From positions 1-64,000 of the forward strand of contig CAMJJG010000001.1 in assembly GCA_946406035.1 (NCBI GenBank): a stretch of 64,000 bases of DNA, read 5' to 3'. Position 1 is the first letter of the stretch. Every line of letters begins with the position of its first letter. Source of the stretch: an uncultured Prevotellaceae bacterium (GTDB lineage Bacteria; Bacteroidota; Bacteroidia; Bacteroidales; Muribaculaceae). Below are positions 37,790 to 49,490 of the stretch, in pieces. Under the pieces are notes generated by a model, which did not search any database, was not told the DNA's origin, and saw nothing but the letters and a program-made list of their open reading frames with translations. The position numbers and the translations under genes were made by a program.

Positions 37790-39718
37790 ATGGGAAAGAT
37801 TATTGGTATCGATTTAGGAACGACTAACTCGTGTGTTTCGGTTCTGGAAGGCTCCAAGCCTGTTGTGATTCCCAACAGCGAAGGCCGCAACACGACGCCT
37901 TCGGTAGTTGCCTTTAAGGATGGTGGCGAGCGCATCGTGGGAGATCCCGCCAAGCGTCAGGCCATCATGAACCCCACGGGTACCGTATTTTCTATCAAGC
38001 GTTTCATGGGCGAGACGTTTGACCATGTAACTAAGGATGTGGAGCGCATGCCCTACAAGGTGGTGAACAACGGCAGCAACCAGCCCCGCGTGGAGATCGC
38101 TGGCCGCCAGTACACACCGCAGGAGATTTCGGCCATGATTCTCCAGAAGATGAAAAAGACCGCCGAGGATTACCTGGGCACCACGGTCGATGAGGCCGTC
38201 ATTACCGTTCCCGCCTACTTTAACGACGCTCAGCGCAAGGCCACCAAGGAGGCCGGCGAGATTGCTGGCCTGAAGGTGCAGCGCATCGTGAACGAGCCTA
38301 CCGCAGCCGCTCTGGCCTACGGTCTGGACAAGGATAACAGCGACAAGCGCATCGCCGTGTTTGACCTGGGTGGCGGTACATTTGATATCTCTATCCTGGA
38401 GTTGGGCGACGGCGTGTTTGAGGTGAAGGCCACCAATGGTGACACCCACCTGGGCGGCGACGACTTTGACCAGCGCATCATCACCTGGCTGGCCGACGAG
38501 TTCCAGCGGGAGAACAATATGGACTTGCGCAAGGATCCCATGGCTCTGCAGCGCCTCAAAGAGGCTGCCGAGAAGGCCAAGATCGAGCTCTCGAGCTCGA
38601 CCAGCACCGAGATCAACCTGCCCTATATCACGCAGCTCGACGGCATGCCCAAGCACTTGGTGAAGACGCTGACGCGTGCCAAGTTTGAGCAGTTGTGCGA
38701 CGACCTGATCCAGAGTACCATCGAGCCTTGCCGCAAGGCCCTGAGCGACGCTGGCCTGAGCACCAGCGACATCAACGAGGTGATTCTCGTGGGCGGTTCG
38801 ACCCGTATCCCCGCCGTTCAGCAGATTGTCGAGAAATTCTTTGGCAAGGCTCCGTCCAAGGGCGTCAACCCCGACGAGGTAGTGGCCGTGGGTGCCGCCA
38901 TCCAGGGTGGTGTGCTCACCGGCGATGTCAAGGACGTGCTGCTGCTCGACGTGGTGCCCCTGAGCGTGGGTATCGAGACACTGGGTGGCGTGATGACCAA
39001 GCTCATCGAGGCCAACACCACTATCCCCGCCCGTCGCAGCCAGGTCTTCTCGACCGCTGCCGACAACCAGCCCGAGGTCGAAATCCACGTGCTGCAAGGC
39101 GAGCGTCCCATGGCTAAGGACTGCAAGACACTGGGCCGCTTCCATCTCGATGGCATTGCTCCCGCTCCCCGTGGCATCCCTCAGATCGAGGTGACCTTTG
39201 AGGTCGATGCCAACGGCATCATGAACGTCAGTGCCAAGGATAAAGCTACCGGCAAGGAGCAGAGCATCCGAATCGAGGCCTCGAGCGGCCTGAGCGATGC
39301 CGAGATCCAGCGCATGAAGGACGAGGCAACAGCCAATGCCGCCGCCGATGCCGCCGAGAAGGAGCGTATCGACAAGATCAACGGCGCCGACGCCCTCATC
39401 TTCCAGACCGAGAAGGTGCTCAAGGACAGTGGCGACAAGCTGCCCGCCGACATCAAGAGCCAGATCGAGGGCGCCCTGGGCAAGCTCAAGGATGCTCACA
39501 AGAGCCAAGACCTTGCTGCCATCGACACTGCAACGGCCGAGTTGAACTCGCTGTTCGAGAAGATGTATCAGCAGGCAGGTGGCGCACAGGGCCAGCCCGG
39601 TGCAGGATTTGATCCCAATAACATGGGTGGCGCCGGATTCCAGGGCGGAGCCGCTGGCGGTTCGCAAGGCCAGGGCGGTGACAACGTCGAGGACACCACC
39701 TATGAGGAAGTGAAATAA
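37790..39718 (+). CDS. dnaK: Molecular chaperone DnaK
   Basis: [82 protein letters not shown]. Confidence 0.99.
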   Translation: MGKIIGIDLGTTNSCVSVLEGSKPVVIPNSEGRNTTPSVVAFKDGGERIVGDPAKRQAIMNPTGTVFSIKRFMGETFDHVTKDVERMPYKVVNNGSNQPRVEIAGRQYTPQEISAMILQKMKKTAEDYLGTTVDEAVITVPAYFNDAQRKATKEAGEIAGLKVQRIVNEPTAAALAYGLDKDNSDKRIAVFDLGGGTFDISILELGDGVFEVKATNGDTHLGGDDFDQRIITWLADEFQRENNMDLRKDPMALQRLKEAAEKAKIELSSSTSTEINLPYITQLDGMPKHLVKTLTRAKFEQLCDDLIQSTIEPCRKALSDAGLSTSDINEVILVGGSTRIPAVQQIVEKFFGKAPSKGVNPDEVVAVGAAIQGGVLTGDVKDVLLLDVVPLSVGIETLGGVMTKLIEANTTIPARRSQVFSTAADNQPEVEIHVLQGERPMAKDCKTLGRFHLDGIAPAPRGIPQIEVTFEVDANGIMNVSAKDKATGKEQSIRIEASSGLSDAEIQRMKDEATANAAADAAEKERIDKINGADALIFQTEKVLKDSGDKLPADIKSQIEGALGKLKDAHKSQDLAAIDTATAELNSLFEKMYQQAGGAQGQPGAGFDPNNMGGAGFQGGAAGGSQGQGGDNVEDTTYEEVK

Positions 39719-39773
39719 GTGAGATAATCATAATGGAGAAGAAGTAATTAAGTTTTATTGGAGTTAATAAGTG

Positions 39774-39809
39774 AGTGGCGCGAAGCAGTGATGCATCGCG
39801 CCACTTTGT
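39774..39809 (+). terminator. dnaK terminator
   Basis: AGTGGCGCG...CGCGCCACTTTGT. Confidence 0.7.
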
Positions 39810-40080
39810 CATGGTTGCATGGCCATAGAGGGGCTGTAGGGTGTCGATATTTGTGTTGTCAAACGATTGCATTGACTGTATCAGCTTGGTAATCAGTTTG
39901 ATGTGTCCAAAATCTGCGTCTTGTCACTGTAAAATGTAACACTTGTGTAAATATTTGATTTTTAATCTGTTATGCCTATTTTTGTACGACTGGTGAGCGA
40001 TAATAACGCGTGAAACCCTCGGAAATTGAGGATTTTTTTTGTACCTTTGTGCCCAAATTTTCAGTCTTAAACCAAAAACA

Positions 40081-41736
40081 ATGTTGGACTTACTGTTTGA
40101 AAGCAGCTGGGAGGTCTGTAACAAGGTCGGTGGCATTTATGCCGTCCTGTCGACCAAGGCTAAGACCCTCCAGAAACGATATAAAGACAATCTGATATTC
40201 ATCGGCCCCGACCTGTGGACTGCCGAGGCGCCGTCTCCATCCTTTGTCGAGGCTCGCACGCCTCTAGCCTCATGGCTGCGCCAGGCTCATCTGCCCAGCG
40301 GCATGCGGATGAGGGTAGGGCGCTGGAAAGTTCCCGGCAATCCCATTGCAGTGCTGGTGACCTATGATTGCCTGTATCCCTACAAGAATGAGCTCTATGC
40401 CGACATGTGGAACCGCTATGGCGTGGACTCGCTTCATGCCTACGGCGATTATGACGAGTCGTGCATGTTTGCCTGTGCCGCTGCCCTGGTCATCGAGAGC
40501 ATCGTCAAGTGGAAAGGGACTGATAGCGCGAACGTCGTAGCCCACTTCGACGAGTGGACTACCGGTATGGGCCTGCTCTATGTCAAGGCCCATCTGCCCC
40601 AGGTGGCTACCGTGTTCACCACCCACGCCACCAGCATTGGGCGCAGCATCTGTGGCAACGGCAAGCCGTTGTATGACTACATGCCGGGATACTTCGGCGA
40701 CCAGATGGCGCGAGAGCTCAACATGGAGTCAAAGCACTCCCTGGAAAAGGCCGCGGCTCATGCCGCCGACGTCTTCACGACCGTGAGCGAGGTTACCGCA
40801 CGAGAGTGCGAGCAACTGCTGGAGCGCCGTCCGCTGGTGACGCCCAATGCCTTTGAGCAGAATTATGTGCCCAAGGGCGCTAAATATACCAAGCAGCGTG
40901 CTGCCGCCCGCCAGCGCATGCTGCAAGTGGCTGGAGCCCTCACGGGGCAGGAATACCCCGAGGACACGATGATCGTCGCCACATCAGGACGCCTGGAGAT
41001 GCGCAATAAAGGCATTGATGTTTATCTCGATGCCTTGTCGTCGTTGCGCGATGCCCTGGATCGCGTGACCAGCCTGGGACGCCGCGTGCTGGCTTTTGTG
41101 CTGGTTCCGGCATGGATGAAGTCGCCGCGGACCGATCTTGCCGAAGCGCTTGCCAGTGGCCAGTGCCACCGCCTGTTTGACCCCGTGATTACTCATCACC
41201 TGTACAATGCCGACGCCGATCCGGTATATAACCGCATTAATGCCCTGGGCATCCACAATGAGGCTCAGGATAAGGTCACAGTCATCGATGTGCCATCCTA
41301 TCTGAACGGGAATGACGGCATCTTTGACATGAGCTATTATGACCTGCTGGCAGGGCTCGACGCGGCAGTCTTCCCGTCCTATTATGAGCCCTGGGGCTAC
41401 ACGCCCCTCGAGAGTGCCGCATTTGGAGTGCCCACCATTACGACCGATCTGGCCGGTTTCGGCCAGTGGGTGCTGGATAATTATGGCGACGATTCCGACC
41501 ACAGTGGCGTAAAAGTCATCCACCGTACCGACGGGAATTATGCTGACACTGTCCAGTCGGTAGTGTCGGGGCTCATCAACCTGTATGTGATGGACGGCAA
41601 GATGATGCAACAGGTGCGCAACGGGGCCAAATCCACCAGCAAGGCCGCCTCGTGGGAGCACTTCATCGAATATTATGATGAGGCTTATGGCCAAGCGCTC
41701 CAACTGGCCTGTCAACGCATGGAACAATTTAAGTAA
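40081..41736 (+). CDS. Glycogen (starch) synthase, GT3-like
   Basis: MLDLLFESSWEVCNKVGGIYAVLSTKAKTL, FTTHATSIGRSICGNG, YYEPWGYTPLESAAFGVPTITTDLAGFG; TACCTTTG promoter about 40040. Confidence 0.9.
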   Translation: MLDLLFESSWEVCNKVGGIYAVLSTKAKTLQKRYKDNLIFIGPDLWTAEAPSPSFVEARTPLASWLRQAHLPSGMRMRVGRWKVPGNPIAVLVTYDCLYPYKNELYADMWNRYGVDSLHAYGDYDESCMFACAAALVIESIVKWKGTDSANVVAHFDEWTTGMGLLYVKAHLPQVATVFTTHATSIGRSICGNGKPLYDYMPGYFGDQMARELNMESKHSLEKAAAHAADVFTTVSEVTARECEQLLERRPLVTPNAFEQNYVPKGAKYTKQRAAARQRMLQVAGALTGQEYPEDTMIVATSGRLEMRNKGIDVYLDALSSLRDALDRVTSLGRRVLAFVLVPAWMKSPRTDLAEALASGQCHRLFDPVITHHLYNADADPVYNRINALGIHNEAQDKVTVIDVPSYLNGNDGIFDMSYYDLLAGLDAAVFPSYYEPWGYTPLESAAFGVPTITTDLAGFGQWVLDNYGDDSDHSGVKVIHRTDGNYADTVQSVVSGLINLYVMDGKMMQQVRNGAKSTSKAASWEHFIEYYDEAYGQALQLACQRMEQFK

Positions 41737-41773
41737 GAAGTAACAACACAATAGAGAATATAACAGCAATTTT

Positions 41774-44326
41774 ATGAAATTTCAAGTCAGTAACAGCAAC
41801 GAGCCTCAGTGGAGGAACATCACTGTAAAGTCCGAGTTACCGGGCAAGCTTAACAAACTCAACGAACTGTCCCGCAACCTGTGGTGGGCCTGGAACAGCG
41901 AGGGCAAGACCCTCTTCCATGACCTGGACCGCGACACTTGGCGTGCAACCAGCGAGAATCCCGTGAAGCTGCTTCAGCGCCTCGATAACGACAAGATTGC
42001 GGCTATCCAGAGCGATACTGCAATGATGGCGCGCATCGACAGCACCTACGAGATGTACAAGGAATACATGAAAAAGCCCCTGCGCAAGGATTTGCCCTCG
42101 GTGGCCTACTTCTGTATGGAATATGGCTTGTGCAATGCTTTGAAGATTTATTCAGGAGGCTTGGGAATCCTGGCTGGCGATTATGTCAAGGAAGCCAGTG
42201 ACCGCTGCGTGAACATGACCGCGGTGGGTTTCCTGTATCGATATGGCTATTTCACCCAGACCCTGTCGATGGATGGCCAGCAGATCGCCAACTATGAGGC
42301 GCAGAACTTCCACCAGCTGCCCATCGAGCCCGTTCTCGACGAGAATGGCAACCAGCTGGTGCACGTGGTGCCCTATCCTGGCCGCGACATCTACGTCAAC
42401 GTGTGGAAGGCCAACGTGGGCCGCGTGACCCTGTATCTGCTGGATACCGATATGGACCGCAACAGCGAGTATGACCGCGAGATCACCCACAAGCTCTATG
42501 GTGGCGACTGGGAGAACCGCATCAAGCAGGAGTACCTGCTGGGCATCGGCGGCGTGCTGCTGCTCAAGCGCCTGGGCATCAAGGCCGACATCTATCACTG
42601 CAACGAGGGCCATGCCGCGTTGCTCAACTTGCAGCGCCTGGTCGACATGGTGCAGGAGGATGGCCTGAACTTTAACGAGGCGCTCGAGATCGTGCGTGCA
42701 ACTTCGCTCTATACCGTTCACACTCCCGTTCCCGCGGGCCACGACTATTTTGAGGAGGAGCTGTTCGGCAAGTACATGGGCGAATACCCTGCACGTCTGG
42801 GCATTTCCTGGCAGGAACTCATGGACATGGGACGCGAGAATCCCGGCAGCCATGAGCGCTTCTGCATGAGCACTTTTGCCCTGAACACTACCCAGGAGAG
42901 CAACGGCGTGAGCTGGCTACACGGCGAGGTGTCTAAGAAGATGTTTGCCGGCATCTGGAAGGGCTATGCCCCCGACGAGTCCCACGTGGGATATGTTACC
43001 AATGGCGTGCACATGCCCACCTGGGCGGCCAGCGAGTGGAAGGCGTTCTACAAGCAGGTGCTCGGTGACGAGTTCATGGAGAAACAAGAGCTGGAATCGA
43101 CTTGGGCCCCTCTGATGAACGTCCCTGACGAGAAGATCTGGGAAATGCGCATGATGTTGAAGCAGAAGTTCATCCGCTTTGTCAAGCGCGACTTCCGCGA
43201 CAACTGGCTCAAGAACCAGGGCGACCCCACCCGCATCACGAGCATTGTCGAGAAGATCAACCCCGATGCTCTGCTCATCGGCTTTGCCCGACGCTTTGCC
43301 ACCTACAAGCGCGCGCACCTCATCTTCAACGACCTGGAGCGCCTGAGCCGCATCGTCAACAACGAGCGCTACCCGGTGCAGTTCATCTTTGCCGGCAAGG
43401 CCCACCCCGCCGATGGCGCCGGACAGGGCCTGATCAAGCGCATCATCGAGATCAGCAAGATGCCCGAGTTCCTGGGCAAGATCATCTTCCTCGAGAACTA
43501 TGACATGACGCTCTCCAAGCGACTCATCACCGGCGTTGACGTGTGGCTCAACACGCCCACCAGGCCCCTCGAGGCATCGGGCACGTCGGGCGAGAAGGCC
43601 GAGATGAACGGCCTGTTGAACTTCTCGGTGCTCGACGGCTGGTGGTATGAGGGCTACCGCGAGGGCGCCGGCTGGGCGCTGACCAGCAAGCGCACCTACA
43701 CCGACCAGGCCCAGCAGGACAAGCTCGACTCGGCCACCATCTACTCCATGCTCGAGAACGAGATCATCCCCCTCTATTTTGCCAAGAACAGCAAGGGCTA
43801 CTCCCCCGAGTGGGTGCAGTACATCAAGAACTCCATCTGCCACATCGCCCCCAACTACACCATGTCGCGCATGATGCGGGACTACTTCGACAAGTTCTAC
43901 CGCCCCCAGGCCCAGCGCGCCCAGCGCCTTGTGGCCGATGATTATGCCGTGGCCAGGCAGATTGTCGCCTGGAAGGGGAACGTGGCCGCCCGCTGGAGCG
44001 ACGTGCACCTGGTGGGCGAGATCATGGGCAACCGCGAGGCCATCGCCAGCGGCAAGGCCGACATCGACGTGACCATGCGGCTCGACACCGCCGGCCTGGG
44101 CCGCGACGTCAGGCTCGAGCTCGTGGTCTATCGCGACGAGGACGGCCAGGTGACCTATTACCGCAAGGCCCCCTTCGAGGTCGTTGCCGAGGATGGCGAC
44201 GTGCTCACCTATAACTGCAAGCTCCCCTTCCACGAGAACGGCACCTTCCGCTACGCCTATCGCGCCTATCCCTGGTGCGACCTGCTGCCCCACCGCCAGG
44301 ACTTCGCCTACGTCAAGTGGTTCTAG
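41774..44326 (+). CDS. glgP: Alpha-glucan (glycogen) phosphorylase, GT35-type
   Basis: [128 protein letters not shown]. Confidence 0.94.
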   Translation: MKFQVSNSNEPQWRNITVKSELPGKLNKLNELSRNLWWAWNSEGKTLFHDLDRDTWRATSENPVKLLQRLDNDKIAAIQSDTAMMARIDSTYEMYKEYMKKPLRKDLPSVAYFCMEYGLCNALKIYSGGLGILAGDYVKEASDRCVNMTAVGFLYRYGYFTQTLSMDGQQIANYEAQNFHQLPIEPVLDENGNQLVHVVPYPGRDIYVNVWKANVGRVTLYLLDTDMDRNSEYDREITHKLYGGDWENRIKQEYLLGIGGVLLLKRLGIKADIYHCNEGHAALLNLQRLVDMVQEDGLNFNEALEIVRATSLYTVHTPVPAGHDYFEEELFGKYMGEYPARLGISWQELMDMGRENPGSHERFCMSTFALNTTQESNGVSWLHGEVSKKMFAGIWKGYAPDESHVGYVTNGVHMPTWAASEWKAFYKQVLGDEFMEKQELESTWAPLMNVPDEKIWEMRMMLKQKFIRFVKRDFRDNWLKNQGDPTRITSIVEKINPDALLIGFARRFATYKRAHLIFNDLERLSRIVNNERYPVQFIFAGKAHPADGAGQGLIKRIIEISKMPEFLGKIIFLENYDMTLSKRLITGVDVWLNTPTRPLEASGTSGEKAEMNGLLNFSVLDGWWYEGYREGAGWALTSKRTYTDQAQQDKLDSATIYSMLENEIIPLYFAKNSKGYSPEWVQYIKNSICHIAPNYTMSRMMRDYFDKFYRPQAQRAQRLVADDYAVARQIVAWKGNVAARWSDVHLVGEIMGNREAIASGKADIDVTMRLDTAGLGRDVRLELVVYRDEDGQVTYYRKAPFEVVAEDGDVLTYNCKLPFHENGTFRYAYRAYPWCDLLPHRQDFAYVKWF

Positions 44327-44391
44327 CGGGCTGGCGACGCTGGCGGCTACTACAGCTACTACGGCGTGGGCACCCACCCTCTCTCTCTCTT

Positions 44392-44443
44392 GACGGGGCT
44401 GTGTCATGGTTCCAGCAGTGGAACGATGGCACAGCCCCCCGTC
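44392..44443 (+). terminator. Terminator after the glycogen genes
   Basis: GACGGGGCTGTGTCAT...ATGGCACAGCCCCCCGTC. Confidence 0.75.
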
Positions 44444-44518
44444 TGGTTTTAGAGTTGTTAAACCATGCAAAAGGGCGAAAAAAGGCGTTATTTTGCTTGC
44501 CGATTCGGGGTTCTTTAG

Positions 44519-44526
44519 TATATTTG
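44519..44526 (+). promoter_or_regulatory. -7 element upstream of tamB
   Basis: TATATTTG, about 42 nt before ATG 44568. Confidence 0.5.
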
Positions 44527-44567
44527 TGGGTTAAAATGGGCTAAAGCGCCCCAGCGTGTGACGTCAA

Positions 44568-47500
44568 ATGTTTGGCAAAAAAGGAAATATGCTCACCAGG
44601 GTGGCCCGCTGGATCGGGTCAGGCATCGCGGCGGTAGTGGCCGCGCTGCCGCTGGCTGCCTATATCCCCTGGGTGCAAAACCAGGCCGCCGCCGCCGCCG
44701 CCGACTACGCCAGCCGCAAGACTGGCATGGACATCAGCGTGGGCGACGTGCGCGTCAGGTTCCCGCTCGACATCACCGCCACCGACGTCCAGGTCATCGA
44801 CCAGAACGGCGACACCCTGTTCAGGGCCGACGAGGTCAAGGCCGACGTCAAGCCAGGGCCCCTGCTCGACAAGCGGGTCGAGGCCGACCAGGCGTCGCTC
44901 AAGGGGGCCAAGAGCCGCATCAGGACCGAGGACGGCTCGATGGACCTGGACGTGGACCTGGACCAGGCCCAGCTCGACGGCGCCAGGGTCAGCCTGGAGG
45001 ACAACAAGGTGGACGTGAGGGACGCGGCCCTCAAGGGCGGCAAGGCCCGCATGAGCTACAGGCCCGAGAAAAAGAAGCCCGACCCCGACAAGGAGCCCTC
45101 CAAGCCCTGGAAGGTCAACGCCGGCAAGGTGACGGCCGATGATGTGGACTTCAAGATGGACATGAAGCCCACCGTCGACAACCTCGACGCCAGGGTGGGC
45201 CATGCCGAGGCCAGCAACGTCAAGGTCGACACCGGCGGGCAGACCGTCGATGTGGGCGAGCTCAACGTCGACCGGGCCGACGTCAACTATCAGCACCCCA
45301 GCCAGGAGGAGGCCAAGCAATACCGCAAGGACCACCCCATGCCCAAGCAGGCCGCCAAACCCGACGGTGGCGAAGACAAGCCCTGGAAGGTCAAGGCCGG
45401 CAAGGTGCGCCTGACCAACAGCAAGGGCAAGTACGGCCAGACGGGCAAGAAGCCCAACAAGCCCGGCACGGCGCTTGACCCCGACAACATCGAGGTCGCT
45501 GACGTGAATGCCGCCATCGACAATTTTGAGATGGAAGGTGACAAGCTCAAGGTGCCCGTCAAGCACCTCAGCGGCAAGGAGCGCAGCGGCCTGCAGGTCA
45601 AGGATGCCAGCGGCACCGTCACCAAGGACAAGAATGGCCTTGACCTGGATAACGTGAAACTCAAGACCCGCGGCAGCGACATCAAGCTCGATGCCCACGT
45701 CGATCAGGACATGCTCGACGGCAAGCCCAGTGGCAAAGCCACCATCGACACCGACAGCAAGATTGACCTCAACGAGGTCGAGAAACTGGTGCCTGAGGCC
45801 CGCAAGGCCCTCAAGGATATACCCCATGGCAAGCCCGTTCGCCTCAAGGCCAAGGCCCGCGGCAACGAGAAGCGCCTGGATATCCATTCGCTGGATGCCG
45901 ACGTGCCAGGCGTGGGCCGCGTGCGCGGCAAGGGAACGATTTACAATCCCACCGACATGGACCGCATGAAGGCCGACCTCGATACCGAGGTTGACCTGCG
46001 TGACCCGAGCGTGCTCAACAAGATGCTGGGCCTTGACGGCGTGAAACTGCCGCCCATGAAGCTCAGCGGCAAGTTGGGAAAGGAAGGCTGCCGTTATGTT
46101 GCCCGCAACCTGCGCGTGACCACTGGCGGCGGCACCCTGCGTGGCGATGGCTATTACGACGTGTGCAACGAGAACTACGATGTTGATGCCACGTTCAACA
46201 ACTTCCCCGTCAAGTCGTTCCTGCCAGAGTATGACGTCAAGAACCTGACGGCAAGAGTCAATGCCCGCGGCCACGGCTTTGATTTCACCGACTGTGGCTC
46301 CACCTGGACCGACGCAACCGTCAACCTGGCCAGTGTGCGCTACAACGGAGCCCATTATGGTAACATCAGGGCTCGAGGCAAGCTGCGTGGCGGATATGCC
46401 GACGTGTATGCTTCGAGCGCCAACGCTGGATGTGACCTTGACGCCAATGCCCACGGCACCATCTGCAATGACCACTATGTCTTCACGGCCGATGGCAATG
46501 TGCGTGATTTAGACCTTAACCGCCTGGGCTTGTACAACGGCCAGTGCAACGGCACGACCCGACTGCATGCCGAGGGCGATATCAACCTGCGCACCCAGGA
46601 GTGGAATGCCGATCTCACCCTTCGCGACATCGACTGGCAACTAGACAGCAGCCTGCTCGTTGCCGACGAGGCCCGCGGGACGTTGCACAGCACACCGTGG
46701 GCTACCTGCATCACCGTGGAGAACGAGGACAACTATTTGCACCTGAACGCTCCCAGCGGCATGATGCCACTGGTCGAGGACTTCCAGAAGACCGTTGCCG
46801 AGGTGCAGCGCCAGCTCGGTGAGCGGTGGCTCGATATCGAGAGAATCAAGGAACCCATGCCTCGTTTTGACCTGGACATGCACATGGGGGCCGACGGACT
46901 GCTGCAGCGTTACTTGCAGCAGTATGAGTTCGACTTCCGCCACATCAGCGCCGAGATGAGTCGCGACACCAGTATCTACATCGATGGCCGGGCCCACGGC
47001 ATCAGCTATGGCGAGACCAACGTTGACACGATAACCATTCATGCCAATGAACTCAATAACAAGTACCTCGCCTTTAATGCCCACATGGGCAACCGCCCCG
47101 GCACCTGGGACGAATTTGCCCAAGTGGACATCAATGGCGGCATCAAGGGGCCTGCTATCGACTTCATGCTGCAACAGCAGAATATCAAGCACGAGACAGG
47201 TTATCGCATGGGCTGCAACGCGCATCTGGCCGATGACGAGGTGAGGATGCGCCTGTTCGGCAAGGATCCTGTCATCGGCTACAGGCACTGGACGTTCAAC
47301 GAGGACAACTATGTGAACGTGGATTACCGTACCCGCATGATCGATGCCAACCTGGTGCTGCGCAGCGACAGCAGCAGCGTGGAACTGCTCACGACCCGAC
47401 TGCCTGGCGACAGCACCGAGAACGTTCAGCTCAATATCGACAACCTGCGGCTCGAGGAGTGGACACGCATTGTGCCTATGCTCGACAAGACCAGCGGAGT

Positions 47501-49490
47501 GCTCAATGCCAATGTCGACATCAATTGGGATGGCACCAACGCCGATGGTGATGGCATCATCGATATCAAGGACTTTATCTATAATGGCAAGAACGAAGGC
47601 GACGTGACGCTGAATGCCGATTTTGACTTTGACCCGTCGACGGCTACAACCCGACTGACGGCCGATCTGATACTTGATAATCAGCAAACCATCAAGTTGC
47701 AGGGCTCGCTCAACGATGCGATGGCCGACTCGCCGCTCAACATGGAAGCCACCTTCACACGATTCCCGCTTTCTCGGGCCAATGCGTTTATACCCGGAGA
47801 TTATATTTGGCTTGACGGCTACGCCATCGGCAATATGTCAATCAGTGGCACGACCGATAATCCCCATATCAACGGATACCTGATGGCTGACTCGGCAACC
47901 GTCAACCTGCCGCGTTACGGCAGTTCGCTCTATCTTGCCTCGGACCGCATTCCGGTGGACGACAACGTGATTTCGTTCAATAACTTCAGGCTTACGGGCG
48001 CTAACCGCAGTCCCGTCACCATCAACGGTCATGTGGACCTGCGCGACCTCAACAATATGGTGATTGACCTTACAGCCCTGGGGCGTGAGGTGCAATTTAT
48101 GGACAGCAAGCAGGACGACGTGACGCAACTCTTCGGCAAGGGACTGGCCGACATCAGTGCCACCGTCAAGGGCCGTGGAGACTTCATGAGCGTGCGAGCC
48201 GATGCCACGCTGCTGCCGGGCTCTAACATCACCTATGTGATGAAGGATGACATCTCGCAACTGTCCAATACGGTTGACGAGGACATGGTGACCTTCACCG
48301 ACTTCAAGCATCCCGCTTCTGCTGCCGTCCTGGTCACGGGCAAGGGCAGCAGCGCTACCAATATCCTGGCCAATATCACGGTTCAACAGGGGGCCAAGGT
48401 TAATGCTTTCCTGTCCGAGGATGGTCAGAACCGTGCCGTCATCGACGGCAGTGGCCGGCTGAAGTACACACTGGACTTTGCGGGAAAAGACAACCTGACG
48501 GGTACCTACACGATTGCCGGCGGAAACCTGCGTTACACCCCACCGATGATGTCGCAGAAGAACTTTGACATCTCCAGCGGCAGCACGATTTCATGGACCG
48601 GCGATATGCTCAACCCACAGCTCAACCTCTATGGAACGGAACACATCAAGACCAGCGTGAAAGGCTATGACGATCCAGTGGACTTCCTGATCGACGCCCA
48701 CGTGGGCGGGACACTCAACGCCATTGACCTGAAGTTTGACCTCAGTAGCGAGAATAACCCCTATGTGCAGAATGAACTGCAGACTATGGGCGACAACAAG
48801 CGCTCCGAGCAGGCCATCAACCTGTTATTGTCCAATACCTATATGGGACCCAACGGCAGTGGCAATAATATCTTGACAGCGTCGGCCACATCGGCCCTGT
48901 TCTCGTTCCTGCAGTCCAAGCTCAATGCCTGGGCCGCTCAGACCCTGCCTGGCATCGACCTTTCCTTCGGTATCAATCAGTACACGGGTGCCCATGGCAC
49001 CAACACCGAGACGAGCTACAGCTATCGCCTGGCCAAGACGCTGTTTAACGACCGCTTCAGGATTGTCGTTGGCGGCGAGTACAATCCCACTGCCGCCCAG
49101 GAGGAGAATGTCGCCAATAATCTCTTCAATGAAGTGTCGCTGGAGTATTTCCTCAACGATGCCGGCAGCCGCTACTTCAGGCTCTTCCGCCACATGAGCT
49201 ACAAGAACGTGATGGAGGACAAGGTGGCCGAGACCGGTGTCGCCTATGTGCTCAAGCGCAAACTCACCAACCTGAAGAACCTGTTTACCTTCAAGCACTC
49301 GCGCGAGTATCTGCTGCGCGACTCGCTCGAGAAGGCGCGCAAGGCCCAATTAAAGCTGCAAGAGAGTGCCATTGATGCCATATCGGGGCAGGCCGTGGAT
49401 GAGGAGAACACGTTCACCGTCCCCATTGACGACAAGGATATCGATAAACCTGTTGTAACCCGCAAGAAAGATGATGAGAGCCAGGAATAG
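44568..49490 (+). CDS. tamB: TamB-family translocation/assembly module protein (AsmA-like)
   Basis: 1640 aa; N-term TM followed by AAADYASRKTGMDISVGDVRVRFPLDITATDVQVIDQNGDTLFRADEV; C-term DUF490-like LTASATSALFSFLQSKLNAWAAQTLPGIDLSFGI...YRLAKTLFNDRFRIVVGGEYN. Confidence 0.9.
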   Translation: MFGKKGNMLTRVARWIGSGIAAVVAALPLAAYIPWVQNQAAAAAADYASRKTGMDISVGDVRVRFPLDITATDVQVIDQNGDTLFRADEVKADVKPGPLLDKRVEADQASLKGAKSRIRTEDGSMDLDVDLDQAQLDGARVSLEDNKVDVRDAALKGGKARMSYRPEKKKPDPDKEPSKPWKVNAGKVTADDVDFKMDMKPTVDNLDARVGHAEASNVKVDTGGQTVDVGELNVDRADVNYQHPSQEEAKQYRKDHPMPKQAAKPDGGEDKPWKVKAGKVRLTNSKGKYGQTGKKPNKPGTALDPDNIEVADVNAAIDNFEMEGDKLKVPVKHLSGKERSGLQVKDASGTVTKDKNGLDLDNVKLKTRGSDIKLDAHVDQDMLDGKPSGKATIDTDSKIDLNEVEKLVPEARKALKDIPHGKPVRLKAKARGNEKRLDIHSLDADVPGVGRVRGKGTIYNPTDMDRMKADLDTEVDLRDPSVLNKMLGLDGVKLPPMKLSGKLGKEGCRYVARNLRVTTGGGTLRGDGYYDVCNENYDVDATFNNFPVKSFLPEYDVKNLTARVNARGHGFDFTDCGSTWTDATVNLASVRYNGAHYGNIRARGKLRGGYADVYASSANAGCDLDANAHGTICNDHYVFTADGNVRDLDLNRLGLYNGQCNGTTRLHAEGDINLRTQEWNADLTLRDIDWQLDSSLLVADEARGTLHSTPWATCITVENEDNYLHLNAPSGMMPLVEDFQKTVAEVQRQLGERWLDIERIKEPMPRFDLDMHMGADGLLQRYLQQYEFDFRHISAEMSRDTSIYIDGRAHGISYGETNVDTITIHANELNNKYLAFNAHMGNRPGTWDEFAQVDINGGIKGPAIDFMLQQQNIKHETGYRMGCNAHLADDEVRMRLFGKDPVIGYRHWTFNEDNYVNVDYRTRMIDANLVLRSDSSSVELLTTRLPGDSTENVQLNIDNLRLEEWTRIVPMLDKTSGVLNANVDINWDGTNADGDGIIDIKDFIYNGKNEGDVTLNADFDFDPSTATTRLTADLILDNQQTIKLQGSLNDAMADSPLNMEATFTRFPLSRANAFIPGDYIWLDGYAIGNMSISGTTDNPHINGYLMADSATVNLPRYGSSLYLASDRIPVDDNVISFNNFRLTGANRSPVTINGHVDLRDLNNMVIDLTALGREVQFMDSKQDDVTQLFGKGLADISATVKGRGDFMSVRADATLLPGSNITYVMKDDISQLSNTVDEDMVTFTDFKHPASAAVLVTGKGSSATNILANITVQQGAKVNAFLSEDGQNRAVIDGSGRLKYTLDFAGKDNLTGTYTIAGGNLRYTPPMMSQKNFDISSGSTISWTGDMLNPQLNLYGTEHIKTSVKGYDDPVDFLIDAHVGGTLNAIDLKFDLSSENNPYVQNELQTMGDNKRSEQAINLLLSNTYMGPNGSGNNILTASATSALFSFLQSKLNAWAAQTLPGIDLSFGINQYTGAHGTNTETSYSYRLAKTLFNDRFRIVVGGEYNPTAAQEENVANNLFNEVSLEYFLNDAGSRYFRLFRHMSYKNVMEDKVAETGVAYVLKRKLTNLKNLFTFKHSREYLLRDSLEKARKAQLKLQESAIDAISGQAVDEENTFTVPIDDKDIDKPVVTRKKDDESQE

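Noticed and set aside
37814-39667. 617-aa antisense ORF opposite dnaK
   Set aside because: Fully opposite an unambiguous dnaK; low-information Leu/Val/His/Gly/Ala-rich sequence typical of antisense frames in high-GC codon-biased genes
44619-46475. 618-aa minus ORF and R/G-rich plus ORF 44558-45142 within tamB
   Set aside because: Alternative frames of a high-GC coding segment; repetitive composition only
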